64,000 nt of DNA from Clostridium ihumii AP5. Its GTDB lineage: Bacteria > Bacillota > Clostridia > Clostridiales > Clostridiaceae. Under the pieces are notes generated by a model that was not told where the DNA came from, did not search any database, and saw only the letters and a list, made by a program, of their open reading frames with translations. The DNA is taken from assembly GCF_000612845.1 (NCBI RefSeq), contig NZ_CCAT010000086.1, positions 1-64,000 on the forward strand, read 5' to 3'. Of the stretch, positions 1-9,615 are shown one piece after another. The stretch's first letter is position 1; every line of letters starts with the position of its first letter. The translations under genes were made by a program, and so were the position numbers.

Positions 1-356
1 CCCGCCATAGTTGTTTTACCTGCACCTTGCAATCCAACAAGCATAATAACTGAAATCCCATTAGAATTAAGTTCTAATTTACTTTCAGATTCTCCCATAA
101 GCTTTGTTAATTCATCATTAACAATTTTTATAACTTGCTGACCTGGAGTTAAACTTTCTAAAACTTCATTTCCAAGGCACTTTTCACTGACATCTTTTAC
201 AAAGTTTTTTACTACCTTGAAATTAACATCTGCTTCAAGTAAGGCTAATTTTACCTCTCTCATGGCTTCTTTTATATCTTTTTCTGAAAGCTTACCCTTA
301 CCTTTTAACTTTTTAATAGTTTCTTGTAATTTAGAAGCTAATCCTTCAAAAGCCAT
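1..356 (-). CDS. ffh: Signal recognition particle GTPase Ffh (5' part only)
   Basis: N-terminal 118 codons of the SRP54 protein, which binds SRP RNA and signal peptides and delivers ribosomes to FtsY at the membrane. The start MAFEGLASKLQ and the N-domain helices (residues 1-90) are clear. The G1 P-loop GLQGAGKTT follows near residue 108, and the window edge then cuts the gene, so the rest of the G domain and the M domain are not visible. A strong AGGAGGTC ribosome site lies just upstream (361-368), abutting the end of ylxM. The gene is last in the ftsY-ylxM-ffh order, the usual Firmicute SRP cluster. Confidence 0.97.
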   Translation of the reverse strand, partial: MAFEGLASKLQETIKKLKGKGKLSEKDIKEAMREVKLALLEADVNFKVVKNFVKDVSEKCLGNEVLESLTPGQQVIKIVNDELTKLMGESESKLELNSNGISVIMLVGLQGAGKTTMA

Positions 357-366
357 AGTAGACCTC

Positions 367-705
367 CTAAATTTCAATGATATTTTCTATAATATCATCA
401 ATTAATGTAGAATTTTTTTTATTATCTATACTTAAACTCTTTAGTTTTTCTATAATCTTTTGTTTACGATTTTCATTCTCCATACTTTTTTCTAAAAGAT
501 GAAGTTTCTCTTCATACTCTAATAAAAGATTTTCACATCTCTTTATCGTATCATGAATCGCTTGCCTACTGGTGTGAGTAATTTCTGATATTTCCTTTAA
601 TGATAAATCATCATTAAAATAAAACTCCATTACATTATTCTGTTTCTCAGTAAGCAATGGACTGTAAAAATCTAAGAGTAATGATAACTCAAATCTTTTC
701 TCCAT
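367..705 (-). CDS. ylxM: YlxM/p13-like SRP-associated HTH protein
   Basis: 112 aa with a sigma-70 region-4-like helix-turn-helix (about residues 18-60: LTEKQNNVMEFYFNDDLSL, then EISEITHTSRQAIHDTIKR) followed by a charged coiled-coil tail. YlxM family proteins are encoded next to ffh in most Firmicutes and are thought to modulate the SRP pathway; their molecular role is not firmly settled. The stop lies within the ribosome site of ffh, so the two genes are probably co-translated. Assigned from the HTH and the position between ftsY and ffh. Confidence 0.9.
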   Translation of the reverse strand: MEKRFELSLLLDFYSPLLTEKQNNVMEFYFNDDLSLKEISEITHTSRQAIHDTIKRCENLLLEYEEKLHLLEKSMENENRKQKIIEKLKSLSIDNKKNSTLIDDIIENIIEI

Positions 706-801
706 ATAATCACCAACTCACAAAGATTATATTAACAAAAAGTTTTTTCACTGTCAAGTACTTTTACTTAACATATACATTTTTTATTAATGTTTAAATT
801 T

Positions 802-1713
802 TTAAAATAATGCTTCAACAAATTCTTTTGAATTAAACTCTTGTAAATCATCAATTCCTTCACCAACACCAATGAATTTTACAGGTATATTTAATTGGCT
901 CTTTATAGATATAACAACTCCCCCCTTAGCTGTACCATCTAATTTTGTTAGTACAATTCCATCAATCGGACATGCTTCCATGAATTGTTTTGCTTGTATA
1001 ACTGCATTTTGCCCCGTAGTTGCATCTAAAACTAATAACGTCTCTCTATGTGCTTCACTAAATTCTCTATCTATAACTCTATTTATTTTTGCCAATTCAT
1101 CCATAAGATTTTTCTTATTATGAAGCCTACCTGCTGTATCGCATATTAGTACATCTGTATTTCTAGCTTTCGCTGCTTGAACTGCATCATATACTACTGC
1201 TGCTGGGTCAGAACCTTCTTGGTGTTTTATTATATCCACGTTTGCTCTTTTACTCCAAACTTCTAATTGATCAATTGCAGCTGCTCTAAATGTATCAGCT
1301 GCTGCTAACAACACTTTATAGTTTTCATTTTTTATTTTAGTTGCTATTTTTCCTATTGAAGTTGTTTTTCCTACACCATTTACCCCAATAATAAGTTTAA
1401 CTTCCGGTGTTTTTTCTGGCTTTATAGATGTAACTTCTTCACCCATCATTTCAATTATAACTTCTTTCATACATGGCTTAACCATAGCAACATCTTTTAT
1501 CTTTTCTCTTTTTATCTTTTCTTTTAACTTCTCAATTATTTCTACTGATGTTTCAACACCTATATCACTTACTATTAACGCTTCTTCAAGTTCTTCATAA
1601 AGGTCATCATCTATAGTTACTGCTAAACTTAAAGCGTCAGAAACAGCACTAGCTATATTATCTCTTGTCTTTGTCAATCCTTCCTTTAATTTATCAAAAA
1701 ATTTTCCAAACAT
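802..1713 (-). CDS. ftsY: Signal recognition particle receptor FtsY
   Basis: 303 aa, the SRP receptor GTPase that docks SRP-ribosome complexes at the membrane. It has the short NG form typical of Gram-positives, with an N-terminal helix (MFGKFFDKLKEGLTK) and no long acidic A domain. GTPase motifs are the P-loop GVNGVGKTT near residue 112, DTAGRLHNK near 193 and TKLDGTAKGG near 257. An AAGGAGGAAT-type ribosome site sits 7 bases before the ATG. It lies 160 bp downstream of smc, as in other Firmicutes. Confidence 0.97.
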   Translation of the reverse strand: MFGKFFDKLKEGLTKTRDNIASAVSDALSLAVTIDDDLYEELEEALIVSDIGVETSVEIIEKLKEKIKREKIKDVAMVKPCMKEVIIEMMGEEVTSIKPEKTPEVKLIIGVNGVGKTTSIGKIATKIKNENYKVLLAAADTFRAAAIDQLEVWSKRANVDIIKHQEGSDPAAVVYDAVQAAKARNTDVLICDTAGRLHNKKNLMDELAKINRVIDREFSEAHRETLLVLDATTGQNAVIQAKQFMEACPIDGIVLTKLDGTAKGGVVISIKSQLNIPVKFIGVGEGIDDLQEFNSKEFVEALF

Positions 1714-1873
1714 AAAAATTCCTCCTTAAGTATGAGATTACAAACTATATTTATAAATTTATCAAATTTAATTTTATAGTTTTCTACATTTCCACTTATA
1801 AACTAAAATTTCATTTAACAAAGTCATAATTTCAAAATTTAATTTGTAACCATATATAATATTAAAATCATCT

Positions 1874-4800
1874 CTAAGTTGTAAAATCTACTGATACAAC
1901 TTTAGATACTCCTTTTTCCTCCATAGTAACTCCATACAACATATCACTTGCTTCCATAGTACCTTTTCTATGTGTTATAACTATGAATTGTATATTATCT
2001 GAAAACTGTTTTAAAAACTCTGCATATCTTATTACATTAGCATCATCTAATGCAGCTTCAATTTCATCCAATATACAAAATGGAGTAGGTTTCATCTTTA
2101 ATATTGCAAATAATAATGCTATAGCTGATAGAACTTTTTCTCCGCCTGATAATAAATTGATATTTTGAAGTTTTTTCCCAGGCGGTTCAACATTAATATC
2201 AATTTTTGAAGTTAATTCATCTCCATCACTTAAAATTAAATCTGCACTTCCACCTTTAAATAATTCCTTAAAAGTTTCATTGAAGTTTTTTCTAAGTTTA
2301 ACAAAATTCTCCCTAAAAACTTCTCTCATTTTATCTGTCATTTCATATATTACTTGTAATAATTCATTTTTAGCATTTACTAAGTCTTCTTTTTGTGAAA
2401 GCATAAAATTATATTTTTCTTTAACCTCTTTATATTCTTCTATGGCACCAACATTAACTGATCCTAATGAAGCTATCTGCAACTTAATTGAAGAAACTTC
2501 TTCTTTTAATATATTAATATTTTCTATATCTTCTTTAAACTCTAAAGCTTCAGCATAGGTTAATTTAAATTCTTCATTTAATTTTGTAAATAAATTTTCT
2601 TTTTCTGTTTCTATTTTTGCAAGTGCCACCTGATATTTATGAAGTTCTTTTTCTATATTTTCTAATTCCAATGTTAAATCTTCTTCTTTTGCTTTTTGTT
2701 TTGTACTATCTTCTTTTAAACTTATTCTTTTTACTTCACTTTCTTCTATATTTTTTTCCATAACACTTAAATTTGAAAGTATATCTTCTATACTATTTTT
2801 ATTGCTATTCAAAATTTCTTTATATTTTTCTAAGTTATCATTAAATGAAACTTTTTCCTTTTCTAAAGACTCTATTTTTAAGCTATACTCTTTTATACTT
2901 TCCTTTATTCTACTTATATCACTTTCCTTAGAGTTAAGAATCTCGTCATTTTTTGCTTTTTCAATCTTTAAATCAGTTAACTTATTTTTATGAGATTCTA
3001 CAATTTCATTTCTTTCTTTTAGGCCCTCTTTAAGAATTTTACCTTCTTCTTCTATATTTTTCAAATCTTCATCTATAGTTTTTAATATTTCTTTACTATC
3101 ATTCAAATCCCTAGCTATAATGCTTTCTTCCTCATTAATAGTTTTAGATAATTCAAAATTACTTTGTAAATCCTTCTGTAATTTTATACTTTCCTCTTTT
3201 ATGGCATTTATTTTTTCTTCTACTTTAGTTTTCTCTATATTTTCAAAGTGAATATAATCTCTCAAATTTAAGTTTTCTTCATCTAACAACTTTATGCTAT
3301 CCATTAAATTTGTTATAGTTTGATTTTTATTTTCTATATCCTTAGTAACTTCATTTAATTTTATCTTTAATTCTTCAATTTCTCTTTTTCTACCTATAAC
3401 ATTATTAGCTTTAGAATATATACTACCACCAGTTAATGCTCCACCAGGACTTATAACTTCTCCTGTTAATGTAACAATTTTTTGTTTATAATTAAGTACT
3501 TTAGCTATATTTAATGCATTATTCATATTATCACAAATAACAGTTTTTCCTAGCGAGTAATCAATTATCCCTTTAAACTTATCTTCAAATTTTAAAAGTT
3601 CACTTGCTATACCAATGTATCCATTCATTGATTTAACATTATTACCTAGCTCTATAACTTTTCCTTTTACAATTCCAAGCGGTAAAAATGTAGCTCTACC
3701 TAGTGATTTTTTCTTTAAATAGTCAATAAGTCTTTTAGCTTGATCTTCATTTTCTGTTATAATATTAGATAAACTTCCACCTAATGCAATTTCTATAGCT
3801 GTTTCAAACTTTTTATCAACTTCAATAATTTCACCTAATATGTAGCAATTACCTTTTAAATTTTCCACTTTACCTTGGTCAACATGTTGCATTAAGGTTT
3901 TTACTGATCGGTTGTATCCTTCATATTGCTTTTCTAAATTTACAAGCATATTTAAATTTGCATCTACTCTATTAGATGTAGCAACTAATTCCCTTAACTT
4001 CTTCTCTTCTATTGTATGACTATGTCTAAGCTTCCCTATTTCATTTTTATTTACTTTCACTTGTTCTTCATAATTATTTATTTTTTTAGATATATTTTCT
4101 TTTTCATTCTCTAAAACATTTTTTGTACTTTTATTTATTTTTATAGAGCTCTCAATACTTTCTATCTCATATTTTAAGCTTTCTATTTTTTGCTTAATAC
4201 TTTCTATTTTATTATTAAAAATAACAATGTTATTATTTTGTTTATTTTTTTCTAAATTTAACTTGTCTTTTGTTCTTTCATTTTCTTCAAGTTTTTTATT
4301 TTCTTTTAAGTTATCTCCTAATATATCTTCAACTGCATCTTCTTTTTCTTTTATTTTGTTTTCTATACTAGTTTTTAACTCTAAAAACTTTTTCAATTCA
4401 TCTTCTGCTTTACAAAGACTTTCAGAAACTTCATTTAATCTGTTTCCTATTTCCTCTCTCTCTTTACCAATTTTTATAATTGATTCATTTATAACTTGTA
4501 TTCTCTCTTCTAATATTTTTATTTCTGATAATACTTGCTGATGTTTAGATTTATTATTATAAAATTCTTGCTTATCCCTTGATATATTAACTTCAAATTC
4601 CTCTAATATTTTTGTTTGTTCTTCTACTTTTGACTTTAACTTTCGTCTCTCATCTAACTTTTCTTGTAATTCTCTATTTATAACTTCGCACTGACCTTTA
4701 TAACTAGATATCTTAATGTGATTTTTTTCTATAAAGTCAATGATAATATTTATCTCACTAACCTTTAAATCTTGGGATAACTCTAAAAATTTTGTAGCTT

Positions 4801-5431
4801 TATCACTTTCCATTTTTAAAGGTTCTATTCTTTCTTCATAAGTTCCTAAAATATCATCTATCCTCACTAAGTTCTGCTCAGTATTTTCTAGCTTTCTCTC
4901 AGATTCCTCTTTTCTGTTCTTATACTTAACTATTCCTGCTGCTTCCTCAAGAAGTTTTCTTCTTTCTTCTGGCTTTCCGCTCAAAATAGCATCTATTTTT
5001 CCTTGACCTATAATAGAATATCCTTCTTTTCCTATACCTGTATCCATAAAAAGATTTTGTACATCTCTTAATCTGCATATAGTATTGTTTATAAGATATT
5101 CACTTTCCCCTGAACGATATAATCTTCTAGATATAACTACTTCTGAATATTCTACAGCTAGTTCTGAATCTGAATTATCAAGAATTAACGAAACTTGTGC
5201 AAGTCCTACAGGCTTTCTAAATTGAGTTCCTGCAAAAATTACATCTTCCATTTTGTCTCCTCTTAAATTTTTAACACTTTGCTCACCTAAAACCCATCTT
5301 ACTGCATCTGATATATTACTTTTTCCACTTCCATTTGGCCCTACAACTGCTGTTATTCCATTTTTAAATACTAATTCTGTCTTATCTGCAAAGGATTTAA
5401 ATCCTCTTATTTCAATAGATTTTAAAAACAT
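1874..5431 (-). CDS. smc: Chromosome segregation protein SMC
   Basis: 1185 aa, the normal length for bacterial SMC, the ATPase that organises the chromosome with ScpA/ScpB. Walker A GPNGSGKSN is near residues 32-40. Two long coiled coils flank a hinge (roughly 510-670, with the LGRATFLPL and TLTGEVISPGGALTGGS motifs). The C-terminal head carries the ABC signature LLSGGEKVLS and Walker B ending CILDEIEAALDDAN. The start MFLKSIEIRGFKSFADKT is canonical. The SD overlaps the stop codon of a 33-aa membrane ORF immediately upstream, which suggests coupled translation. Confidence 0.98.
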   Translation of the reverse strand: MFLKSIEIRGFKSFADKTELVFKNGITAVVGPNGSGKSNISDAVRWVLGEQSVKNLRGDKMEDVIFAGTQFRKPVGLAQVSLILDNSDSELAVEYSEVVISRRLYRSGESEYLINNTICRLRDVQNLFMDTGIGKEGYSIIGQGKIDAILSGKPEERRKLLEEAAGIVKYKNRKEESERKLENTEQNLVRIDDILGTYEERIEPLKMESDKATKFLELSQDLKVSEINIIIDFIEKNHIKISSYKGQCEVINRELQEKLDERRKLKSKVEEQTKILEEFEVNISRDKQEFYNNKSKHQQVLSEIKILEERIQVINESIIKIGKEREEIGNRLNEVSESLCKAEDELKKFLELKTSIENKIKEKEDAVEDILGDNLKENKKLEENERTKDKLNLEKNKQNNNIVIFNNKIESIKQKIESLKYEIESIESSIKINKSTKNVLENEKENISKKINNYEEQVKVNKNEIGKLRHSHTIEEKKLRELVATSNRVDANLNMLVNLEKQYEGYNRSVKTLMQHVDQGKVENLKGNCYILGEIIEVDKKFETAIEIALGGSLSNIITENEDQAKRLIDYLKKKSLGRATFLPLGIVKGKVIELGNNVKSMNGYIGIASELLKFEDKFKGIIDYSLGKTVICDNMNNALNIAKVLNYKQKIVTLTGEVISPGGALTGGSIYSKANNVIGRKREIEELKIKLNEVTKDIENKNQTITNLMDSIKLLDEENLNLRDYIHFENIEKTKVEEKINAIKEESIKLQKDLQSNFELSKTINEEESIIARDLNDSKEILKTIDEDLKNIEEEGKILKEGLKERNEIVESHKNKLTDLKIEKAKNDEILNSKESDISRIKESIKEYSLKIESLEKEKVSFNDNLEKYKEILNSNKNSIEDILSNLSVMEKNIEESEVKRISLKEDSTKQKAKEEDLTLELENIEKELHKYQVALAKIETEKENLFTKLNEEFKLTYAEALEFKEDIENINILKEEVSSIKLQIASLGSVNVGAIEEYKEVKEKYNFMLSQKEDLVNAKNELLQVIYEMTDKMREVFRENFVKLRKNFNETFKELFKGGSADLILSDGDELTSKIDINVEPPGKKLQNINLLSGGEKVLSAIALLFAILKMKPTPFCILDEIEAALDDANVIRYAEFLKQFSDNIQFIVITHRKGTMEASDMLYGVTMEEKGVSKVVSVDFTT

Positions 5432-5443
5432 CTATAATTTCTC

Positions 5444-5545
5444 CTAATATCTTATTATTAATGGCATAACAATTCCTAAAATCATTACTACTGAAATAAC
5501 TGTGGCCATTATTTTAATCATTTTTTCCCTTTTTTTCTTATTCAT
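5444..5545 (-). CDS. Small single-pass membrane protein, 33 aa
   Basis: Short ORF missed by length cut-offs. It has an AAAGAGGTAA ribosome site before an ATG, a basic N-terminus (MNKKKREKMIKIM), one hydrophobic segment of about 17 residues and the end IIRY. It stops 12 bp before smc and its stop codon lies in the smc SD. The layout (short basic head plus one TM) recalls the DUF4044/Prli42 class of Firmicute micro-proteins, but the family link is inferred from layout only. Gene reality is supported by the SD and the tight coupling to smc; function unknown. Confidence 0.6.
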   Translation of the reverse strand: MNKKKREKMIKIMATVISVVMILGIVMPLIIRY

Positions 5546-5951
5546 AATATATTACCTCTTTCCTTTTCTTTTTTATAGGGCTTTAAGTCAAACTCTAAAC
5601 ACTTTTAAACTTAATGCTCCCCTAAAATATTTTAACTTCAACATTAAATTTTATTATCATCCTTTAATTGTATTGAATACTTTTTAAATCGTTTTTTCCT
5701 ATATATTCTATAATTAAAAATTTATTTGTTTATTTCTATAAAAAACTTCAGTTTTATTTTGACTATTCTCATTTTCCTATACACCATATTTATTATATTA
5801 TAATATATAAATTGTACAAGTCATATAAAAAAAATAACAAGTTATCCGCAACTTTTTTAATATTATAATATAAATGTGTTAATTTTACATTTTATTGTAA
5901 TATCAATTGCATATAACTAGTTATTTTCATAATTAATTAAATTTTATTTTA
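5546..5951. other. AT-rich intergenic stretch between smc block and radical SAM gene
   Basis: About 400 bp of very AT-rich DNA with no convincing ORF. On the minus strand a TATAAT hexamer (complement at about 5797-5803) lies ahead of the 33-aa ORF and smc and may be a -10 element, but no good -35 sits at 17 bp. No clear terminator for either side was seen. Confidence 0.4.
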
Positions 5952-7001
5952 CTATAATACATCTAGTTCACTTACTAATACATCTTTATCAATAAAGTTT
6001 AACTCAATGCTACCTCTTTTTATCTTATCATCTTGATAAACTTTCAATTTGGATTTATTAATATTCTTTAACATATCATTAAAATATCTCTTCTTATTTG
6101 CATATAGTTTAGATATATCTTTAGGATTAATCTTCAAACTGTTAAGTTCTCCATTTATAGATACATATTTCAATATCAAATCCTTATATATAGAAGACTC
6201 AACAAGTTCTCTAAATGCTGGATGGAATGGGCCTTCAACTATTTCTTTATCATAATTTATCTCTTCTGTTGGTTGCAATCCTATTCTTATAACATTTATG
6301 CCATTTGCTGCATACATTTTATAAATGTTTTTACTTATCTCAACAGCTTCATCTAAAGTGTATGGACTATACTCTTTTCTCTCTAACAAAAGCTCCATAG
6401 GTGTATTTTTTATAACTAAAGATGGATAAATCCTACATATATCTGGCTTCATTTCAATGCTCTTTCTTGCAGTATTTATATCTTTTTCCTCAGTATCACC
6501 AGGAAGTCCTAACATTATTTGATGCCCTAATGTAAAACCATATTCTTTTATTAGCTTAGATGCCTTTTCTACATCTTCTGCACTATGTCCTCTTCCACTT
6601 TTTATTAAAACTTCATCATCAAGAGATTGAACTCCTAATTCTATTATATCTGCATCATATTGTTTTAAATTCTCAAGTATAAATTCATCTATATAATCTG
6701 GACGCGTTGACATTCTTATATATTTAATTTTTCCAATATCCTTAAATTCCTTAGCAACTTTTAAAAGTTCTCTTTGTTTATTTATATTTATAGCTGTAAA
6801 TGTTCCTCCAAAGAATGATACCTCTATTGTTGCATTAGTGTGATCTATAGTTTCTAAATATTCTTCTATAGTTCTTCTTACATACTCACCATCAATTTTT
6901 TGTTGAATTCCTGTTATACTGTTTTGATTACAAAATACACAAGTATGTGGACATCCTTCATGTGGAACAAATATAGGTATTATATAATGGTTTTTACTCA
7001 T
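5952..7001 (-). CDS. Elp3-like radical SAM protein
   Basis: 349 aa. The radical SAM cluster motif CX3CX2C is at C17, C21 and C24 (GCPHTCVFCNQ), followed by the GG motif SFFGGTFTA and downstream motifs RPDYID, ELGVQSLDD and GHQIMLGLPGD that mark the Elp3/HemN-like superfamily. It lacks the C-terminal acetyltransferase domain of true Elp3. The substrate is unknown; a nucleic-acid modification role is an inference from the family. It overlaps the 3' end of rnc by 8 bp, so the two are co-transcribed, an arrangement common in Clostridium. Confidence 0.85.
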   Translation of the reverse strand: MSKNHYIIPIFVPHEGCPHTCVFCNQNSITGIQQKIDGEYVRRTIEEYLETIDHTNATIEVSFFGGTFTAININKQRELLKVAKEFKDIGKIKYIRMSTRPDYIDEFILENLKQYDADIIELGVQSLDDEVLIKSGRGHSAEDVEKASKLIKEYGFTLGHQIMLGLPGDTEEKDINTARKSIEMKPDICRIYPSLVIKNTPMELLLERKEYSPYTLDEAVEISKNIYKMYAANGINVIRIGLQPTEEINYDKEIVEGPFHPAFRELVESSIYKDLILKYVSINGELNSLKINPKDISKLYANKKRYFNDMLKNINKSKLKVYQDDKIKRGSIELNFIDKDVLVSELDVL

Positions 7002-7695
7002 CTTTTATCTCCTTGCCTAAAACTACTTCTTTAGCTGCATTTTGTTCTGCTTCTTTTTTACTATATCCTACACCTTGACCTTTAGAACTCCCATTTATAA
7101 CAACTTCTACATAAAATAATCTTCTATGAGGTGGTCCTTCAAATTTTAAAAGATTATATACTATACTTACCTCACCATTTTTTTGTAAATTTTCTTGTAG
7201 TTTAGTTTTATAATCTATAATAATTTCATTTTTCATAGCTTTTTCAATTATGACATTGAAATTTTCTAGAATAAACTTACGTGCAACTTCAAGTCCTCTA
7301 TCTAAATAAACCGCCGCTATTATTGCTTCTACAGCATCCGCTAAAATAGATGTTCTAGTTCTTCCCCCTGTAAGTTCTTCTCCCCTGCTCATAGTTATGT
7401 AATTTCCTAAATCCCACTTTTTAGCTACTTCATATAAAGAATTTTCACAAACAATTAAAGATCTCACCCTTGTTAAATATCCTTCACCCTCTTTTTCATT
7501 ATTATTAAATAAATACTCAGATATGACAAGTTGTAAAACCGAGTCTCCTAAAAATTCTAATGTTTCGTTATATTCAACACCTTTTTTTTGATTAGCATAT
7601 GAACTATGTGTAATTGCTTTTTGTAAAAGCCTTATATTGTTCATATCTATACCTAACTTTTCTTTTAATTCTACTGTAGTTTGCCTAATTTTCAT
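6994..7695 (-). CDS. rnc: Ribonuclease III
   Basis: 233 aa, normal length. It cleaves double-stranded RNA in rRNA precursors and mRNAs. The catalytic signature ETLEFLGDSVLQLVISEYL lies near residues 43-61, a second acidic site is in LADAVEAIIAAVYLD near 117, and the C-terminal dsRNA-binding domain (about 160-230) ends with GYSKKEAEQNAAKE. A TAAAAGGAGAAAAGTAATG start region is clear. A long, nearly perfect hairpin ends 16 nt before the start codon (7712-7763), a possible self-cleavage site. Confidence 0.97.
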   Translation of the reverse strand: MKIRQTTVELKEKLGIDMNNIRLLQKAITHSSYANQKKGVEYNETLEFLGDSVLQLVISEYLFNNNEKEGEGYLTRVRSLIVCENSLYEVAKKWDLGNYITMSRGEELTGGRTRTSILADAVEAIIAAVYLDRGLEVARKFILENFNVIIEKAMKNEIIIDYKTKLQENLQKNGEVSIVYNLLKFEGPPHRRLFYVEVVINGSSKGQGVGYSKKEAEQNAAKEVVLGKEIKDE

Positions 7696-7711
7696 TACTT
7701 TTCTCCTTTTA

Positions 7712-7763
7712 GGAGTGTATTCCTCAGCTTATTATAAATTTAATAAGTTGAGGAAAAAACTCC
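7712..7763 (-). promoter_or_regulatory. Long hairpin immediately upstream of rnc
   Basis: Arms 7712-7735 and 7740-7763 pair over 24 positions with about four mismatches around a 4-nt loop; the outer GGAGT/ACTCC and the inner CCTCA..TTATTA blocks match. No U-tract follows on the minus strand, so it is not a simple terminator. It lies in the acpP-rnc spacer. RNase III autoregulation by cleavage of its own 5' leader is established in E. coli; the same role here is inference. Confidence 0.7.
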
Positions 7764-7781
7764 CTGTTATCTTTTTTTAGA

Positions 7782-7815
7782 AAATGAAGTCCCGCATCTT
7801 TACAGAACTTCATTT
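7782..7815 (-). promoter_or_regulatory. Second small hairpin in the acpP-rnc spacer
   Basis: Perfect 9-bp inverted repeat AAATGAAGT/ACTTCATTT around a 16-nt loop, with no adjacent U-run. It sits between acpP and the rnc leader hairpin and may protect the acpP 3' end or be part of the rnc leader. Confidence 0.5.
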
Positions 7816-7905
7816 CAATACTTCTTCAATAGTGTATTAATTAAGTGTCATTTCTGCACTTTTCAAATATAATTCTACATCTAAGTTTTTCTAAATATAG
7901 AATAA

Positions 7906-8136
7906 TTATTCTTCTATACGTGTTTTTAAATACTCAGTTACATCTCCAACTGTAGATATTTTTTCAGCATCTTCATCTGGAATTTCAATATCAAACTCTT
8001 CTTCTAAAGCCATTATTAATTCAACTATGTCTAAAGAATCTGCACCTAAATCATCTATAAATGAAGACTCTAATGTGATTTCCTCTGGATTAATACTTAA
8101 TTGTTCTGCTATTTTTTCTCTAATTTTTTCAAACAT
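7906..8136 (-). CDS. acpP: Acyl carrier protein
   Basis: 76 aa, acidic. It carries growing acyl chains in fatty-acid and phospholipid synthesis on a phosphopantetheine attached to Ser34 in the motif [11 protein letters not shown]. Length and sequence are typical. It lies between plsX and rnc, the classical Gram-positive order. The gene is bracketed on both sides by long hairpins (8174-8223 and 7712-7763), which may let its abundant mRNA be processed away from its neighbours. A strong GGAGG SD precedes the ATG. Confidence 0.97.
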   Translation of the reverse strand: MFEKIREKIAEQLSINPEEITLESSFIDDLGADSLDIVELIMALEEEFDIEIPDEDAEKISTVGDVTEYLKTRIEE

Positions 8137-8173
8137 TTACTTCAGCCTCCTAATAATATATAACATGTCATTA

Positions 8174-8223
8174 TTAATATTAAAATATATATTAATACTA
8201 ATCAATATATATTTTAATATTAA
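8174..8223 (-). promoter_or_regulatory. 20-bp A/U hairpin between plsX and acpP
   Basis: Perfect inverted repeat of 20 bp made only of A and T, arms 8174-8193 and 8204-8223 with a 10-nt loop. It is not followed by a U-tract. Likely an mRNA processing or stability element in the plsX-acpP intercistronic region. Confidence 0.6.
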
Positions 8224-8268
8224 ATACATTTTAATAATATACTTAAAATTTTCAAAATTATTCACTAT

Positions 8269-9279
8269 TTACAGATTATTCATTCCTTGTTGATTTTCTA
8301 ATTCAGCTTGAATTTTTTCAACCACTTTATTATCATATGTCTTTTTTGCTTGCCTTATAGCATTTTTAAAGGCTTTAGCATTGGAACTACCATGTGCTTT
8401 GATACAAATCCCTTTAACACCTAAAAAAGCTGCTCCGCCTTCTTCTGTATAATCAAAATCTTTTTTTATCTTTTTGAATGCTGGTTTCACAAGCATAGCA
8501 CCTATTTTAGTTCTCATAGTACTCATTAGATTACTCTTTATTATAGAAAATAAATTTGATGTAACACCTTCATACATTTTTAGAACTGTATTTCCTACAA
8601 ATCCATCACACACCAATACTTGAACATCACCTGATGTAATATCTCTCGGTTCTACATTACCCACAAAATTCAATGAAGTTTCCTTTAAAAGTTTATGTGC
8701 ATTTTTAGTAAGCTCATTTCCTTTTTCTTCTTCTGCTCCAATATTTATAAGCCCAACCTTTGGATTTTTAAAATTTAATACACTCTCATAATAAATTTTT
8801 CCCATAAGCGCAAATTGCACTAAATAATGAGGCTTACATTCAGCATTAGCACCTGTATCTGCAACCATAAAAGGTCCATTTAATCCTGGCATAACTGGTG
8901 CTAAAACAGGTCTATCTATCCCTTTTATTCTGCCAACAATAAGAGTACATCCTGCCAAAAACGCACCTGTGCTTCCTGCAGATATTATTCCATCTACTTC
9001 TTTGTTTTTTAGTAAGTTTAATGCCTTATTGATACTTGAGTCCTTTTTTCTCTTTATAGCCATTACAGGATGCTCATTAGGACTTATAACCTCTGTTGCA
9101 TCTAATACTGTTATTCTATTTTTATCATATTGGTATTTTGATAATTCCTCTTTTATAGTCTTTTCTGGTCCAGTAATAACTATTTCTATATCATTAAACT
9201 CATTTACAGCCATCACAGTGCCTTCTACAACTGCTGATGGTGAATTATCTCCACCCATGCCATCTACTGCAAATTTCAT
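8269..9279 (-). CDS. plsX: Phosphate acyltransferase PlsX
   Basis: 336 aa. Converts acyl-ACP to acyl-phosphate, the first dedicated donor for PlsY in phospholipid synthesis. The start [20 protein letters not shown] is the family signature; [12 protein letters not shown] and [10 protein letters not shown] are further conserved blocks. SD GAGGATTTAATC precedes the ATG. It lies downstream of DUF177-rpmF, but a terminator after rpmF (9391-9422) implies partial read-through or its own promoter. Confidence 0.97.
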   Translation of the reverse strand: MKFAVDGMGGDNSPSAVVEGTVMAVNEFNDIEIVITGPEKTIKEELSKYQYDKNRITVLDATEVISPNEHPVMAIKRKKDSSINKALNLLKNKEVDGIISAGSTGAFLAGCTLIVGRIKGIDRPVLAPVMPGLNGPFMVADTGANAECKPHYLVQFALMGKIYYESVLNFKNPKVGLINIGAEEEKGNELTKNAHKLLKETSLNFVGNVEPRDITSGDVQVLVCDGFVGNTVLKMYEGVTSNLFSIIKSNLMSTMRTKIGAMLVKPAFKKIKKDFDYTEEGGAAFLGVKGICIKAHGSSNAKAFKNAIRQAKKTYDNKVVEKIQAELENQQGMNNL

Positions 9280-9390
9280 AGATTAAATCCTCACTTATTC
9301 TATAAATTAATTATATTACAATATAAAAATATTTCCACTATCTTTAAGCTACTTTATATTTAATATATCATGTAAAAATATTATATAAAA

Positions 9391-9422
9391 AATAAAAGAA
9401 AGTCAAGTGACTTTCTTTTATT
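9391..9422 (-). terminator. Rho-independent terminator after rpmF
   Basis: Stem AAAAGAAAGTC/GACTTTCTTTT with a 4-nt loop, followed on the minus strand by ATTTTTTA. The 5' end of the stem touches the rpmF stop codon. It separates rpmF from plsX. Confidence 0.85.
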
Positions 9423-9603
9423 ATTTATCAGTTGAAACAACTTCTCTATTTTTGTAATATCCACAGCTCTTGCAAACTCTGTGCGCAAGTTTCATTTCAT
9501 GACATTGAGGACATTCAACTATTCCTGGTAAACCAAGTTTAAATGTTTGTGCTCTTCTTGAATCTCTTCTAGCTTTAGAGAACTTTCTCGCAGGATTTCC
9601 CAT
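9421..9603 (-). CDS. rpmF: 50S ribosomal protein L32
   Basis: 60 aa, basic, with the invariant start [18 protein letters not shown]. Four cysteines, C31/C34 and C44/C47 (CPQC..CKSC), form the zinc-binding version of L32. A zinc-independent paralogue is not seen in this window. It directly follows the DUF177 gene (12-bp gap with an AAGGAGGTG SD), a conserved pairing. Confidence 0.98.
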   Translation of the reverse strand: MGNPARKFSKARRDSRRAQTFKLGLPGIVECPQCHEMKLAHRVCKSCGYYKNREVVSTDK

Positions 9604-9615
9604 TGTAACACCTCC

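Noticed and set aside
7765-7830. Terminator between acpP and rnc
   Set aside because: The hairpins here are not followed by U-runs on the minus strand, so simple termination is not supported.
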